A stretch of DNA of 23,359 nucleotides from Halobacteriales archaeon. GTDB taxonomy: Archaea; Halobacteriota; Halobacteria; Halorutilales; JAHENH01. The stretch is from assembly GCA_018609935.1 (NCBI GenBank), contig JAHENH010000148.1, positions 1 through 23,359 on the forward strand, read 5' to 3'. A model generated the notes under the pieces. The model made no database searches, was not told the DNA's origin, and saw only the letters and a list, made by a program, of their open reading frames with translations. Of the stretch, positions 8,337-17,246 are shown piece by piece; the stretch's first letter is position 1; each line of letters begins with the position of its first letter. The translations under genes were made by a program, and so were the position numbers.

Positions 8337-9508
8337 GTAAAGAAATAAGAGATGAAAAAGAGCCATTATATGTTGATGATGAAAGATCGAAGAAAATTAT
8401 AGAAGCCACAAATGGGGTGGCAAACGTTTGTTTTCAATGTGGTACCTGTACTGCAACCTGTCCGTGGATTTCGTTTGACGAGGGACCTATTTCAATTCGT
8501 GACTTGATGCGACGAGCTCAGCTTGGAATCAATGATTTCGGTGAAGAACTGTACAAATGTCTTACATGCAAAGAATGTGAGGTTAGCTGCCCTCGAGGAG
8601 TTGATATAACTGATGGTATTATTGGACTTCGTGAAATTGCATTCAAAGATGACAAAGCCCCGGACCAACTTGAGAACGCTTTGTGGAGCGTCTATGAGGA
8701 AGAAAACCCATGGGAACAGCCAGCAAGCGACAGAGATACTTGGTTAGAAAGTGTACCTGACGGTATTGACGTTCCAACTGGAAAAAAAGCTGACGTACTA
8801 TATTATGTTGGATGTTCGCCGTCGTATGATCCAAGTCTTCATACAGTTCCTTCAGCGCTAGTTCAGCTTTTCGAGAAAGCTGGTGTTAATTACACTGTTT
8901 TAGGTGATAAAGAAGTCTGCTGTGGAGACGTTGTTCGTCAAACCGGTGAGACAGACTTCTTTGATGAACTCTCTAATATGAACACCAAAACATTCAAGGA
9001 GACTAGTGCTGATACAATAGTTACTACTAGTCCGCACTGTGCTGAAACATTCTCTAAAAAGTATGATCTTTCAGCTGATGTAGTCCATTATACTGAATTT
9101 CTTTTAGATTTAGTTGAATCAGGGGATCTCAAGCTCGGGAACATCAATAGAACAGTGACATTCCACGATCCGTGTTATCTTGCACGTAGTATGGCTGTTA
9201 TTGATGAACCTCGATCTCTTTTATCTGAAGTAGGTATAGAGATTGAGGAGCTCAACAAGTCAGGTGTAAAGACACTGTGTTGTGGTGGTGGGGGAGGTAA
9301 TATGTGGCAAGAGAGGGATATAGAAGAAAGATTCGCAGATTATCGTGCAAAGAAAGCTGATAAAACTGATTCAGAGGAGCTACTTACAGCTTGTCCATAC
9401 TGTGTTCAGACACTAAAAGACGGAGTGAAAAAAGTGGGTGCAGATATCTCAGTTCGGGAGTTGTCGACAGTTCTTTTGGAAGCGGCCAATATAGCTGAGG
9501 GCAATTAA
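8333..9508 (+). CDS. hdrCB: HdrC-HdrB fusion (HdrD/GlcF-like heterodisulfide reductase subunit)
   Basis: This 391-residue protein joins an HdrC-type ferredoxin domain, CFQCGTCTATCP (near 32) and CLTCKECEVSCP (near 75), to an HdrB-type catalytic region with two CCG domains. The first is degenerate (VGCSPSYDP, EVCCGD, PHCAETF). The second is complete: HDPCYLARS near 277, LCCGGGGGNMW near 316 and CPYCVQTL near 354. In heterodisulfide reductase these domains bind the noncubane [4Fe-4S] clusters that split CoM-S-S-CoB; related proteins act on other disulfides or quinone-linked substrates, so the acceptor is open. It starts in ATGA overlap with hdrA behind GAGGTGAT, and etfA follows two bases after its stop. 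It is the expected catalytic partner of the HdrA protein upstream. Confidence 0.88.
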   Translation: MSKEIRDEKEPLYVDDERSKKIIEATNGVANVCFQCGTCTATCPWISFDEGPISIRDLMRRAQLGINDFGEELYKCLTCKECEVSCPRGVDITDGIIGLREIAFKDDKAPDQLENALWSVYEEENPWEQPASDRDTWLESVPDGIDVPTGKKADVLYYVGCSPSYDPSLHTVPSALVQLFEKAGVNYTVLGDKEVCCGDVVRQTGETDFFDELSNMNTKTFKETSADTIVTTSPHCAETFSKKYDLSADVVHYTEFLLDLVESGDLKLGNINRTVTFHDPCYLARSMAVIDEPRSLLSEVGIEIEELNKSGVKTLCCGGGGGNMWQERDIEERFADYRAKKADKTDSEELLTACPYCVQTLKDGVKKVGADISVRELSTVLLEAANIAEGN

Positions 9509-9510
9509 CT

Positions 9511-10503
9511 ATGTCTTTGAATGATGGTATCTGGGTATACATGGAATCAAATGAAGGAACGGTTATGAATGTTAGCTATGAAATACTTGGAAAGGCACGA
9601 GATCTATCTAAGAAAGTTGACATGAGTGTAACTGCAGTTCTTGTAGGTAAAAGTAAGGAAATACAAGGATTAGCTGATGAAATTATTGCCAGAGGTGCAG
9701 ATGAATTAATCAAGATAGAAAACGATTTACTTAACATTTACAGACCGGAGATATACACCAATGTAGTAGAAGACGTTATCAAAGAAGGTGACCCATCAAT
9801 GTTTTTGATAGGTGCTACTCACAATGGTGTAGATCTTGCTGGTAGATTAGCAGTCCGTCTTGATACTGGTATGAACGCTGATGTCATTCGTCTTGAAATT
9901 GATGAAAATAGTAATCTAGTTGGAGGAGTTCCAGCATTCGCTGGAGATATTCTAGCACTAGTACGAGCAGAAGGTAGGCCACAGATGAGTACAGTCAGAC
10001 CAGGTGTTTTCTCAGCTAATCATCCCAATAAAAAAAGAGAGGGAGATGTTAAGATACACAAGCCTGATATCGAAGAAGAAGAAATTGTAACTGAAGTCAC
10101 TGATAGAAAGATAGGAGATACAGTTAATCTACCTAGTGCAGATATCGTAGTATGTGCAGGTAGAGGATTTAGGGGAGATCTAGATCTAGCAATAGAACTG
10201 GCAGAATCCCTTGACGCGACACTTGGAGTTACTCGTCCACTTTGTGACGAAGGTCTAGTGTCAAGAGACAGACAAATAGGGTCGACAGGATACTCTCTGA
10301 AAGCTGATGTTGCCATATGTGCTGGTATAAGTGGATCTATGTATTTCACATCTGGATTAGAAGATGTCGAAACAGTTATAGCTATAAACATTGATTCAGA
10401 CGAGCCAATCTTCGAACACGCTGATTACTGTATAGAGGGGGATCTATTTGAGATACTGCCGTTGTTAGTTGAAAAAGTAAAAGAGAATGAGGTAGAAATA
10501 TGA
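9511..10503 (+). CDS. etfA: Electron transfer flavoprotein alpha subunit
   Basis: The 330-residue protein starts SLNDGIWVYME and has an Etf N-terminal Rossmann-like region (FLIGATHNGVDLAGRLAVRL) followed by the alpha-specific C-terminal FAD domain: GRGFRGDLDLAIELAESL, then GSTGYSLKADVAICAGISGS near residue 256 and a closing NIDSDEPIFEHADYCIEGD. The C-terminal block holds the adenosine part of FAD in known EtfA. The start at 9511 follows GAGG by about ten bases. It overlaps etfB by ATGA at its end. Next to HdrA-HdrCB it probably forms an Etf-Hdr complex; the electron donor or acceptor of the Etf is not visible. Confidence 0.9.
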   Translation: MSLNDGIWVYMESNEGTVMNVSYEILGKARDLSKKVDMSVTAVLVGKSKEIQGLADEIIARGADELIKIENDLLNIYRPEIYTNVVEDVIKEGDPSMFLIGATHNGVDLAGRLAVRLDTGMNADVIRLEIDENSNLVGGVPAFAGDILALVRAEGRPQMSTVRPGVFSANHPNKKREGDVKIHKPDIEEEEIVTEVTDRKIGDTVNLPSADIVVCAGRGFRGDLDLAIELAESLDATLGVTRPLCDEGLVSRDRQIGSTGYSLKADVAICAGISGSMYFTSGLEDVETVIAINIDSDEPIFEHADYCIEGDLFEILPLLVEKVKENEVEI

Positions 10504-11303
10504 CATTAAAGATTGCAGTTGCAGTTAAAGTAGTCCCAAAAACAGAGGAAGTTGAACTTGATGAAGAATCTATGACTATAGATCGTGAGAATGTAGACTC
10601 ACAGATTAACCCAGCTGACAAAAACGGAGTAGAGATGGCATTGGAGTTCAAAGACTCTAAGGAAATTACAGACGAAGTAGAGGTAATAGCAATTTCTATG
10701 GGCCCACCGTTTGTCCAAGAGCAATTACAAGATATTATAGCAATGGGGGTAGACGATGCGGTTCTTCTATCTGACCCCACGTTTGCAGGATCTGATACCT
10801 ATCCTACAAGTCACATTATCGCAAAAAGCATAGAAAAACTAGGTAATATAGACCTCATACTTTGTGGTGAAGAGTCCTCAGATTCTTCAACTGGTCAGGT
10901 TCCACCTGGTATTGCTGAGTGGCTAGATGCTAATCAGGTAACATACGTTAACGATGCAAGAATCGAGAACGGTGAAATTAGAGCAAGTAGAACTGTTAGA
11001 GGAGGTGAAGAAACTGTTAGAGTACCTCTTCCTGCTGTCATTAGTGTAGAGTATGGAATAAATGAACCGAGATTTCCTGATTTTAAGCGAAAGAGATGGG
11101 CAGAAAACGAGTGGGAGTTAACTGTGTGGGACAAAAGAGATCTAAATCTTTCTGAGGACGCTGTAGGTCTTGAAGGTTCATATACTGAAGTAGTAGAACT
11201 TGAATCTATAGAAGGCCCCAAACGTAGGAAAAAATGGATAGAAGGAAGTGTTGAAAATAAAGTAAATGAAATAACCGAGATACTTGAAGAAAAGAAAAGA
11301 TAA
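10500..11303 (+). CDS. etfB: Electron transfer flavoprotein beta subunit
   Basis: The 267-residue protein begins LKIAVAVKVVPKTEEV, typical of EtfB, with INPADKNGVEMALEFKD and the nucleotide-binding loop LILCGEESSDSSTGQVPPG followed by GIAEWL. This loop binds AMP in ordinary Etf and a second FAD in bifurcating Etf; the sequence seen here differs from the common D-x-x-T-G-Q-V-G-P form, and I cannot decide which ligand it holds. VEYGINEPRFPDF is a conserved C-terminal block. It is the last gene of the operon, started by ATGA overlap with etfA behind GAGGT, and is followed by a palindrome and a T-rich tract. Confidence 0.9.
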   Translation: MTLKIAVAVKVVPKTEEVELDEESMTIDRENVDSQINPADKNGVEMALEFKDSKEITDEVEVIAISMGPPFVQEQLQDIIAMGVDDAVLLSDPTFAGSDTYPTSHIIAKSIEKLGNIDLILCGEESSDSSTGQVPPGIAEWLDANQVTYVNDARIENGEIRASRTVRGGEETVRVPLPAVISVEYGINEPRFPDFKRKRWAENEWELTVWDKRDLNLSEDAVGLEGSYTEVVELESIEGPKRRKKWIEGSVENKVNEITEILEEKKR

Positions 11304-11327
11304 AAGCTTTAAAAATTAAAAAAACAC

Positions 11328-11390
11328 CACGTAGCTACCGACGTGAACTACCTCGGAGTCAAGCTCCGAGGCACTTTCTTAATTTTTATA
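11328..11390 (+). repeat. GC-rich palindromic element after etfB (IS200/IS605-type end or REP-like; also likely terminator)
   Basis: A perfect 8-bp stem CCTCGGAG / CTCCGAGG (11351-11358 with 11364-11371, loop TCAAG) is preceded by a second weaker inverted repeat, CACGT/ACGTG (11328-11332 with 11341-11345), and followed by a T-rich tract. The arrangement GTGAACTAC + GC-rich hairpin resembles the terminal hairpins of IS200/IS605-type elements in archaea. No transposase is present here, so it would be a relic or a REP-like unit. Its position makes it a good terminator for the operon. The GC richness stands out from its surroundings. Confidence 0.5.
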
Positions 11391-11670
11391 GATACAGACA
11401 AATACACAAACAGTTAAACAGAGAAAACAAAAAGAAAAGAATAGAATTAATCAACTAATCGAAAAAAAAGACATTCACGAATCAAATCATTTTTATCACC
11501 ATGCTTTTTAGAACCTTCAAAAGAACCTCTATCTCCCCACATGTTTTCATCTTCATCAACATCCAGATTTTTTTATCTGTTGTTATCCCCCTCTTTAATG
11601 TATATTTAAGATTATCTATTTTTTCTAATATAAATATAAATATTAAATTTTTATGAGTTAAGTTTTGAGG
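11391..11670. other. Intergenic region with promoter of the following gene
   Basis: No convincing gene was found. On the minus strand a short open frame could read DVDEDENMWGDRG and onward (about 11455-11570), but it has no clear start or relatives I recognise. The tract AATATAAATATAAATATTA at about 11628-11646 is a TATA-like element suited to the gene starting at 11665/11671, which would then be nearly leaderless. Confidence 0.35.
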
Positions 11671-12159
11671 ATGACCAAGACTGAAGATAGAGAACTTATA
11701 GATTGGATTAAAGGAGATCTTATAACATATCTCCAAAATGGAATAATTAATACTGAAGAGTGGAGTGGATCTATAGATTTTGGTGGCTTGAATATAGGAA
11801 GTTTTGATCGCCTAAAAGAAATACATCTAGCTTTAGATCAAAGTCTAGTCAAGAAGGGGTTTATAGATGATTTCATAAAACAGGAATCAATCTATAGAGA
11901 TGATTATAATATAGGTGCTGACATACAAAAACATAGAAAGGAACAGATAAAAAATGAAAAATCTAGAAAAAATATTGAGAAACAAGAATAAGAGATACAA
12001 GAAAAAATAGATAATCCAAAAATAAAGGGTAAATATATGTTGTTTTTAGGTAAAAAATATTTAGATGCAAATAGTGAAAACATTAAAGACCTACTAATAG
12101 ATTATGCAACAGCTGATATAGAACCGTTATTTGAACTAGCAGAAAAATGCTACAACTAG
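11671..12159 (+). pseudogene. Hypothetical protein split by an in-frame TAA
   Basis: The first part runs from ATG 11671 (or TTG 11665) to TAA at 11989-11991 and gives 106 residues (MTKTEDRELIDWIKG...). The same frame stays open after the TAA for another 55 codons to TAG at 12157-12159, with coding-like sequence such as KYLDANSENIKDLLIDYATA. An independent start for the second part would be ATG 12037 (40 residues). I recognise no domain; the first part is charged and probably helical. It may be one gene of about 162 codons broken by a nonsense mutation, or two small genes. It converges with the helicase gene. This is the only in-frame internal stop here that is TAA rather than TAG, and the only candidate gene ending in TAG. 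Confidence 0.4.
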
Positions 12160-12221
12160 AGCTTGTTAGATTTTTCCTATTGTGATATCTAGTTTTTCTA
12201 TAGGTCCTCTATATCTTTTAT

Positions 12222-14645
12222 TCATATATCATTCTTTACAGTTTTATCATAGATTCTAGATAGTATTTCTATAGTTGATTTTTTGTTTAGGTATTCATTG
12301 TTGTTTCCACACTGTGAGTCCATTATACATCTAGGACAGCCTGCCTTCCATGTGCAAGTACAACTAGAAACTCTATTTAGTGTTTTTTCTAATACAGTAT
12401 CTATTTTTTCATATATTTTCTTTGAGAACCCAACCCCTCCTTGGACTGTATCATGTATAAACCATGTTGGACATTCAGTTTCAGGATGAAATCTAATACT
12501 TAACCCACCTATATCTTCTTTGTCCATCATAAGTTCAATGGGGGATATTTTTATCATTCCATGTTCTGATCCATGAAGAGCACCACCCGGAACATTCGTT
12601 TTTTTACCCTCGCTGACATCCTCTATAGGCTTATCTATAAACATTTTTAGTATATCTTCTTCAAGGCTTTCTGGAGTTTCTATCCATACAAGATTTGTAT
12701 TCAACTCTATTGGTGGTTGTCCAGTAGGCCCTTTATCTATTAGTCTATCTGTATATATTTCTCTTTTCACATACTCATAATAATGTATTTTTACAGTACC
12801 TTCCCCAAAACAAACTTTATATTCATCCCCTGTATCTCTTGTTTTTCTTATTTTTAGGTCTGAAACTTGTTTTGTAGAGATTGCCTGTGTATAATGGTTT
12901 GAATTAACCTCTCTTACAGTTATATATGGATTTGGAATGTCTTCTCTGACTTCTAATACTTCAAATTGTCTCCCATTATGTAAAAATAATGCACCTGTAT
13001 GGTGATCTCTATATACTCTTTCTCTATCGAGATTTTCTATATCTATATTATTATTTTGACATCTAACTTTAAACTGTATATCCGAAGATGTATACATAGA
13101 TATTTCTGACTGAGGCCTGGGTGGTTCTATATACCCTACACCTCTATCAAGATCACCTTCTAATCTTCCTACATCTTTCCACATCTTTACTGCTCTTTCA
13201 AGTCTTTGTTTTCCAAACCATTTTTTGTCTTTTTCCGTCAGTGGTTTTTCGTCGGCTGCACATAGAAGATGTTCTGCATAGACAGGATTGTTTTCTAATT
13301 CTATCACCGCTTCCTCAATATTGTCTTCCAAGATATATTCCGGATTATCTAATATATATTGGTCTATGGCATCATTTCTTGATATAAAAATAGATAACGC
13401 ATCTGATTTTCCCCTACCAGAACGACCTATTTGTTGCCAAAAAGACTGTCTAGTACCTGGATATCCGGTAAGTATTGTTGTATCTATAGACCCAATATCT
13501 ATTCCTAACTCAAGTGCGTTTGTAGAAAATACACTATCTAGTACCTGAGATTTAAATTTATTCTCTATACTACGTCTTTGTTTTTTAGTAAGACCTGCAT
13601 GGTATGGGTTTATATCTATATAATTGTTAGTTTGTCTGTTTGTAGCTTCTTGTTTAACATATTTAGATCCCAACTCGGTTTCTTTTCTACTTCTACAAAA
13701 CGCCAATATCTTTAGACCTTTATTTCCAAGATGAGTGATTAGGGAGCTAGCCTGACGGATAGGGTTTGCACTTGCTTTCTGTATTTCTCTTGGTGTTTCA
13801 GGGTTTTCTATTTGGTTTTCTCTTATAGGAATATCCCAGAAAATAATTTCGCGTTTTCCTCTTGGTGAACCATCTTTTTCTATTACAGAAAATTTTTTAC
13901 CAGTAAGTTTTCTACTGTGTTCTCCTGGGTTTCCTATTGTAGCAGAAGTACATATTATCTGTACCTTACTACCGTAGTCCTGTATTATTCTTCTAAGTCT
14001 TTTTATTGTCCATGCAACATGCATTCCGTGTATACCTGTATATGTATGAGACTCATCTATCACTAAAAGCCGACATTTAGATAGAAATTTTCTCCATTTT
14101 GGATGATTATATAGATAAGTATTAACACCTGCAAAATTTGTTATTATTATGTCTGCATTTTCACGTATATCCCTTCTAATATTGCTATTTGTGTCACCAT
14201 CATATACACCAACTGTTATATCGTCTATACCAAGCTCGTTAAAAAAATCGTTGAGTTCCCTTTCTTGATCTCTAGACAATGCTTTAGTTGGATGAACAAT
14301 TAGGGCTTTGAAGTCATTGTCTTCCAAATATTTTCTTGCAATATGTAGTCCATAAATATATGTCTTCCCTGAAGACGTTGAGGTAGACACACATATATTT
14401 TTATTCTCTGAAAGATTTTCTAGAGCTTTTGCCTGATGTCTATATAGGTCCCCAATATGTTTTTCAAACTCATCTGCTATTTTTTGGTCTAATACTTTAG
14501 ATGGATCTATATATCTTGCTTGTTTTTCAGGTATATTTTTCGAATGTTCTATCTGGCCTCGATAGTCTGGATATGTTGATTTCAACCATTCCTTTATGTC
14601 TATGTTTTCTTTTATTATTTTTTGTATATCTGTTTCTTCACTCAT
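12222..14645 (-). CDS. mrfA: DEAD/DEAH-box helicase with C-terminal DUF1998 zinc-binding domain (MrfA-like)
   Basis: The 807-residue protein has superfamily 2 helicase motifs in order: YRHQAKAL (Q-like), SSGKT at 91-95 (Walker A), VHPTKALSRDQ, VIDESH at 195-200 (DEAH-type box), TSATIGNP near 234, FSTNALELGIDIG and QQIGRSGRG. The C-terminus has the DUF1998 four-cysteine site, CTCTWKAGCPRC then CGNNNEYLNK, typical of MrfA (YprA), a 3'-5' DNA helicase in mitomycin-damage repair in Bacillus. The gene follows the RNase H-like exonuclease by 12 bases on the same strand, matching the MrfA-MrfB pair. It ends in TGA. The family is clear; the repair role is carried over from bacteria by inference. Confidence 0.88.
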   Translation of the reverse strand: MSEETDIQKIIKENIDIKEWLKSTYPDYRGQIEHSKNIPEKQARYIDPSKVLDQKIADEFEKHIGDLYRHQAKALENLSENKNICVSTSTSSGKTYIYGLHIARKYLEDNDFKALIVHPTKALSRDQERELNDFFNELGIDDITVGVYDGDTNSNIRRDIRENADIIITNFAGVNTYLYNHPKWRKFLSKCRLLVIDESHTYTGIHGMHVAWTIKRLRRIIQDYGSKVQIICTSATIGNPGEHSRKLTGKKFSVIEKDGSPRGKREIIFWDIPIRENQIENPETPREIQKASANPIRQASSLITHLGNKGLKILAFCRSRKETELGSKYVKQEATNRQTNNYIDINPYHAGLTKKQRRSIENKFKSQVLDSVFSTNALELGIDIGSIDTTILTGYPGTRQSFWQQIGRSGRGKSDALSIFISRNDAIDQYILDNPEYILEDNIEEAVIELENNPVYAEHLLCAADEKPLTEKDKKWFGKQRLERAVKMWKDVGRLEGDLDRGVGYIEPPRPQSEISMYTSSDIQFKVRCQNNNIDIENLDRERVYRDHHTGALFLHNGRQFEVLEVREDIPNPYITVREVNSNHYTQAISTKQVSDLKIRKTRDTGDEYKVCFGEGTVKIHYYEYVKREIYTDRLIDKGPTGQPPIELNTNLVWIETPESLEEDILKMFIDKPIEDVSEGKKTNVPGGALHGSEHGMIKISPIELMMDKEDIGGLSIRFHPETECPTWFIHDTVQGGVGFSKKIYEKIDTVLEKTLNRVSSCTCTWKAGCPRCIMDSQCGNNNEYLNKKSTIEILSRIYDKTVKNDI

Positions 14646-14657
14646 TTTTTGGTTTTT

Positions 14658-16019
14658 TTATAGGTCTGAGAATGTTTTTTGTGTGGTAGATTTTTTGTGG
14701 TTTGTTTTTGCAATTACATCTATTGTTTCTTCAAGTTTTTCGTATAGATACACAAGAGATTCTACATCATCTCTACAGTATATTTTAAGAGTTTCCCAGT
14801 CAGGATTGTTTTTTCTTTCTTGCATCCAATTTTTGTATATTCTTCCAACAGCTCTACCATTAAGGAAACTATTTTCTCTTTCATATCCTAAAGCATCTGT
14901 TACATCTTTAAGTTTATCTGTTAATCCAGGAAGAATTATTTTGTTCTGTTTCACCCATCTATATGGATCAAACTTATAGGCTCTATTCCATGCTTCTATT
15001 AGGTCATTAGAACAGTGTTTCTGTATTTGTTCGGTTAATACTTTAAAATCAAACTCAATTCCTCTATATGCAGCTACAGGCCTATCAAGTTTGTTTTTTG
15101 AATACCAACTTATAAATTCCTCTACAGCCTTTCCTTGATTATCTGGATTTTTCTGTATAAAATCCATATATTCCTCCTCATCTTTATCATATACTCCTAT
15201 TAGCCAGGCAATATTTGCGTTTATATCATCTGTTTCTATATCTATAAATATAGGAGTATGGTTGGGAGGTATAGGTTTAGAAGAATTATTTATTATTTTT
15301 TCTTTTTCTATAGCTTTAGCACTATCATATATTTCTCTAGCTGTTTTTCTACCTATACCATCAATATCTTCAAGACTTGAAATACCTCTATCTAGGATAT
15401 CTCTACGGGTTTTAATTCCGTATTTCCGGAGGATGTTTTTTCTTTTTTCTCCAACCCCCATAAGACTTTCCAGGCCGAGATTTGTTTTCAGTTCTCTAAG
15501 GATAGTTTCTCCATTTTCTCTACAGTCTAAAGCAAATATTTTTTCTTTCCTATTATTTGCTGTTTTACTATACCCAAAACCTATTATTTTCTCATTATTC
15601 TATTTTTTATTATAGCCTACAGGGATCTCTGTAGATATATGTACACATCTTTCAAGATATCTATCGGGTATGTTTTCTATATATTTAGTATATCCTTGGA
15701 GTTTGGTATCTAGTTTTGTTTTATTTACTTTGAGATTTAGTATATTGGTTATTATAAAAGAAATATTGTTATAGCTAGAAAGATTTTCTAGATGTTGTGG
15801 TTCGGAAGCTATAAAAAACTTTCCTGCTTTTTTAGGAAGATCACCACTATCAAGAGAATGTATAGATATATCGTTTTTTCCTAGGTATAGACTATTTTTA
15901 TTAACAATTATTGTGTCTGGATCTAAATATTCCTTAAAGTCTTCAAAACAGGTCTTAGTTATATCTGAAAAAAAAGTTGGAGGAACCCGAGAAATTCTAG
16001 TTATTTCTCCCTCATACAT
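14658..16019 (-). CDS. mrfB: RNase H-like exonuclease with HhH (MrfB/YprB-like), one in-frame TAG
   Basis: Read through a single TAG at 15600-15602 (codon 140), the frame gives about 453 residues. Before the TAG are 139 residues from ATG 16019 with no named domain. After it come NNEKIIGFGY, a helix-hairpin-helix region (GVGEKRKNILRKYG and DIDGIGRKTAREIY, about 188-232), and an RNase H-like 3'-5' exonuclease domain with FIDIETD near 257, YRGIEFDFKVL and YCRDDVESL near 415. No ATG, GTG or TTG exists in the 46 codons between the TAG and ATG 15461, so if TAG stopped translation that open stretch would be unused. It ends in TAA 12 bases before the helicase gene. A TATA-like tract at 16034-16050 lies about 25 bases before the start. 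The two halves could also be a nonsense-broken gene. Confidence 0.75.
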
Positions 16020-16191
16020 CCTTATTTTCCCTCTTTATATTTTTTATACAACCTCTAACATATTAATAACCCAAGTTGTTATGGTTAAACTAATACCGTA
16101 TATACAATAGATTAATTTTTGTTTGATACATTCTATAAAAATATTTTAAGTTGTCTATAATGTTTTATAGATACTACTATATCTTTTTTCT

Positions 16192-16221
16192 TTATAATAA
16201 GATAAATTATAATAAGATAAA
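16192..16221. repeat. 15-bp tandem direct repeat, two copies
   Basis: TTATAATAAGATAAA occurs twice back to back (16192-16206, 16207-16221) in the AT-rich stretch between the mrfB promoter and the next open frame. No function is visible. Confidence 0.7.
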
Positions 16222-16247
16222 TAAAGTATAGCCCAGACAAATACTGA

Positions 16248-16475
16248 CACAAAAAAAATAATTAGGATGGTCTTGAAGATACGTTATCACATTCAGCTTT
16301 GTGGCAGGGATATTTACAAGCATGGACTACAGCTATATCTGATGAATTCCTTGTACATTTTGTTTCATTATCTACATACAGGTTGTTGAAGACCTCTTTT
16401 ATAGAAGAAATATTAGATAATATAGGATTAAATTTTATATTAAAAATTTTGTAGAAAATTTTGTAGATAAAATAA
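16248..16475 (+). other. Coding-like open frame containing three TAGs, no clear start
   Basis: Between TGA 16245-16247 and TAA 16473-16475 one frame is interrupted only by TAG, at 16263, 16452 and 16464. The middle part reads GLEDTLSHSALWQGYLQAW and continues coding-like to about 16450, but I recognise no family and see no ATG start. The last two TAGs sit in a 12-bp tandem repeat, AAAATTTTGTAG twice (16443-16466). It could be the tail of a decayed gene or chance. Confidence 0.25.
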
Positions 16476-16483
16476 GATGATTT

Positions 16484-17208
16484 ATGGAAAGTGAAAATTT
16501 TCTAGAAATATTTGACGGTTTTGATAAATACAATGCGGAAGAAAGAAGGTTAAGTCTGAGAGCTTTAGAAGATTTTTATGGTTCTGTAATAACTAAAGAA
16601 GGGAAATAGAAATTGAACTGGAAGACTGTGAACTCTTCTAATATAGATAAATTGTGGAATAGAGCTAGAAATCGATTAAAAATACTTGATGAATTCGAGA
16701 CTAACTCAGAACTTGAAGAAGCAATAATGCAACTTACGAAGATTAGAAATAGAATTTCTCATGATTACACATCAAGTATATCAAAAAAAGACTTAGACAA
16801 TATTAGAGAACAAGCTGAGAAATGGCGGAAATGGTTTACTAAAAAATGTAGTAAGTATCAAGAGAAAGTTCATTTAATGGAACCAAAGGAAAGAGTTGAA
16901 ATGTTGATTATTAGAAACATAGAATTTATTGGATCAGAAATAGAAAACAAAGAAGAAATTGATTACACCCCACATTACACTCTTCTAAGTGATGTTAAAG
17001 AATCATTAGACAACTATAATCAGAAATTAAAAGATTTAGAAAAAAAAGGAAGATTTTACTAAAAAACATGTTGAGTTGCTTGAAGATACACTAGATCTTC
17101 GGACTTCAGATATAGAATTAAGGGATCTTAAAAAAAGAGTCAGAATATATACAAGATCAAATTGCACAAGATTTAGTGGACAGGCGTAAGGATGCAGGCT
17201 TAATTTGA
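16484..17208 (+). pseudogene. HEPN-like protein with coiled-coil tail; one in-frame TAG and two A-run frameshifts
   Basis: From ATG 16484 the frame gives 41 codons (MESENFLEIFDGFDKYNAEE...), then TAG at 16607-16609, then continues as KLNWKTVNSSNIDKLW. The helical core contains KIRNRISHDY, matching the RNxxxH motif of HEPN ribonucleases, within a likely helical bundle. A charged coiled coil follows. The frame hits TAA at 17060, but removing one A from the runs at 17040-17047 and 17130-17136 gives a continuous tail, KEDFTKKHVELLEDTLDL then KKESEYIQDQIAQDLVDRRK, ending at TGA 17206-17208. A TTG at 16613 after AGGG could be a separate start avoiding the TAG. HEPN proteins often are toxins or defence RNases; no antitoxin is recognised here. 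Confidence 0.5.
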
Positions 17209-17246
17209 TCAAAAACAATTTATTAGAAGTTATAAAATAACTTTCT

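Noticed and set aside
2012..11221. Several 60-130 residue open frames on the minus strand across the kor-hdr-etf operon
   Set aside because: They are antisense to genes with clear family motifs, have no ribosome binding sites and show low-complexity serine-rich composition typical of shadow frames.
11482..11736. Minus-strand 84-codon open frame after the palindrome
   Set aside because: It overlaps the promoter and start of the next gene, has no recognised motif and its composition follows the AT-rich DNA.
16192..16466. Short tandem repeats considered as a CRISPR array
   Set aside because: The repeats are directly adjacent with no spacers, only two copies each.
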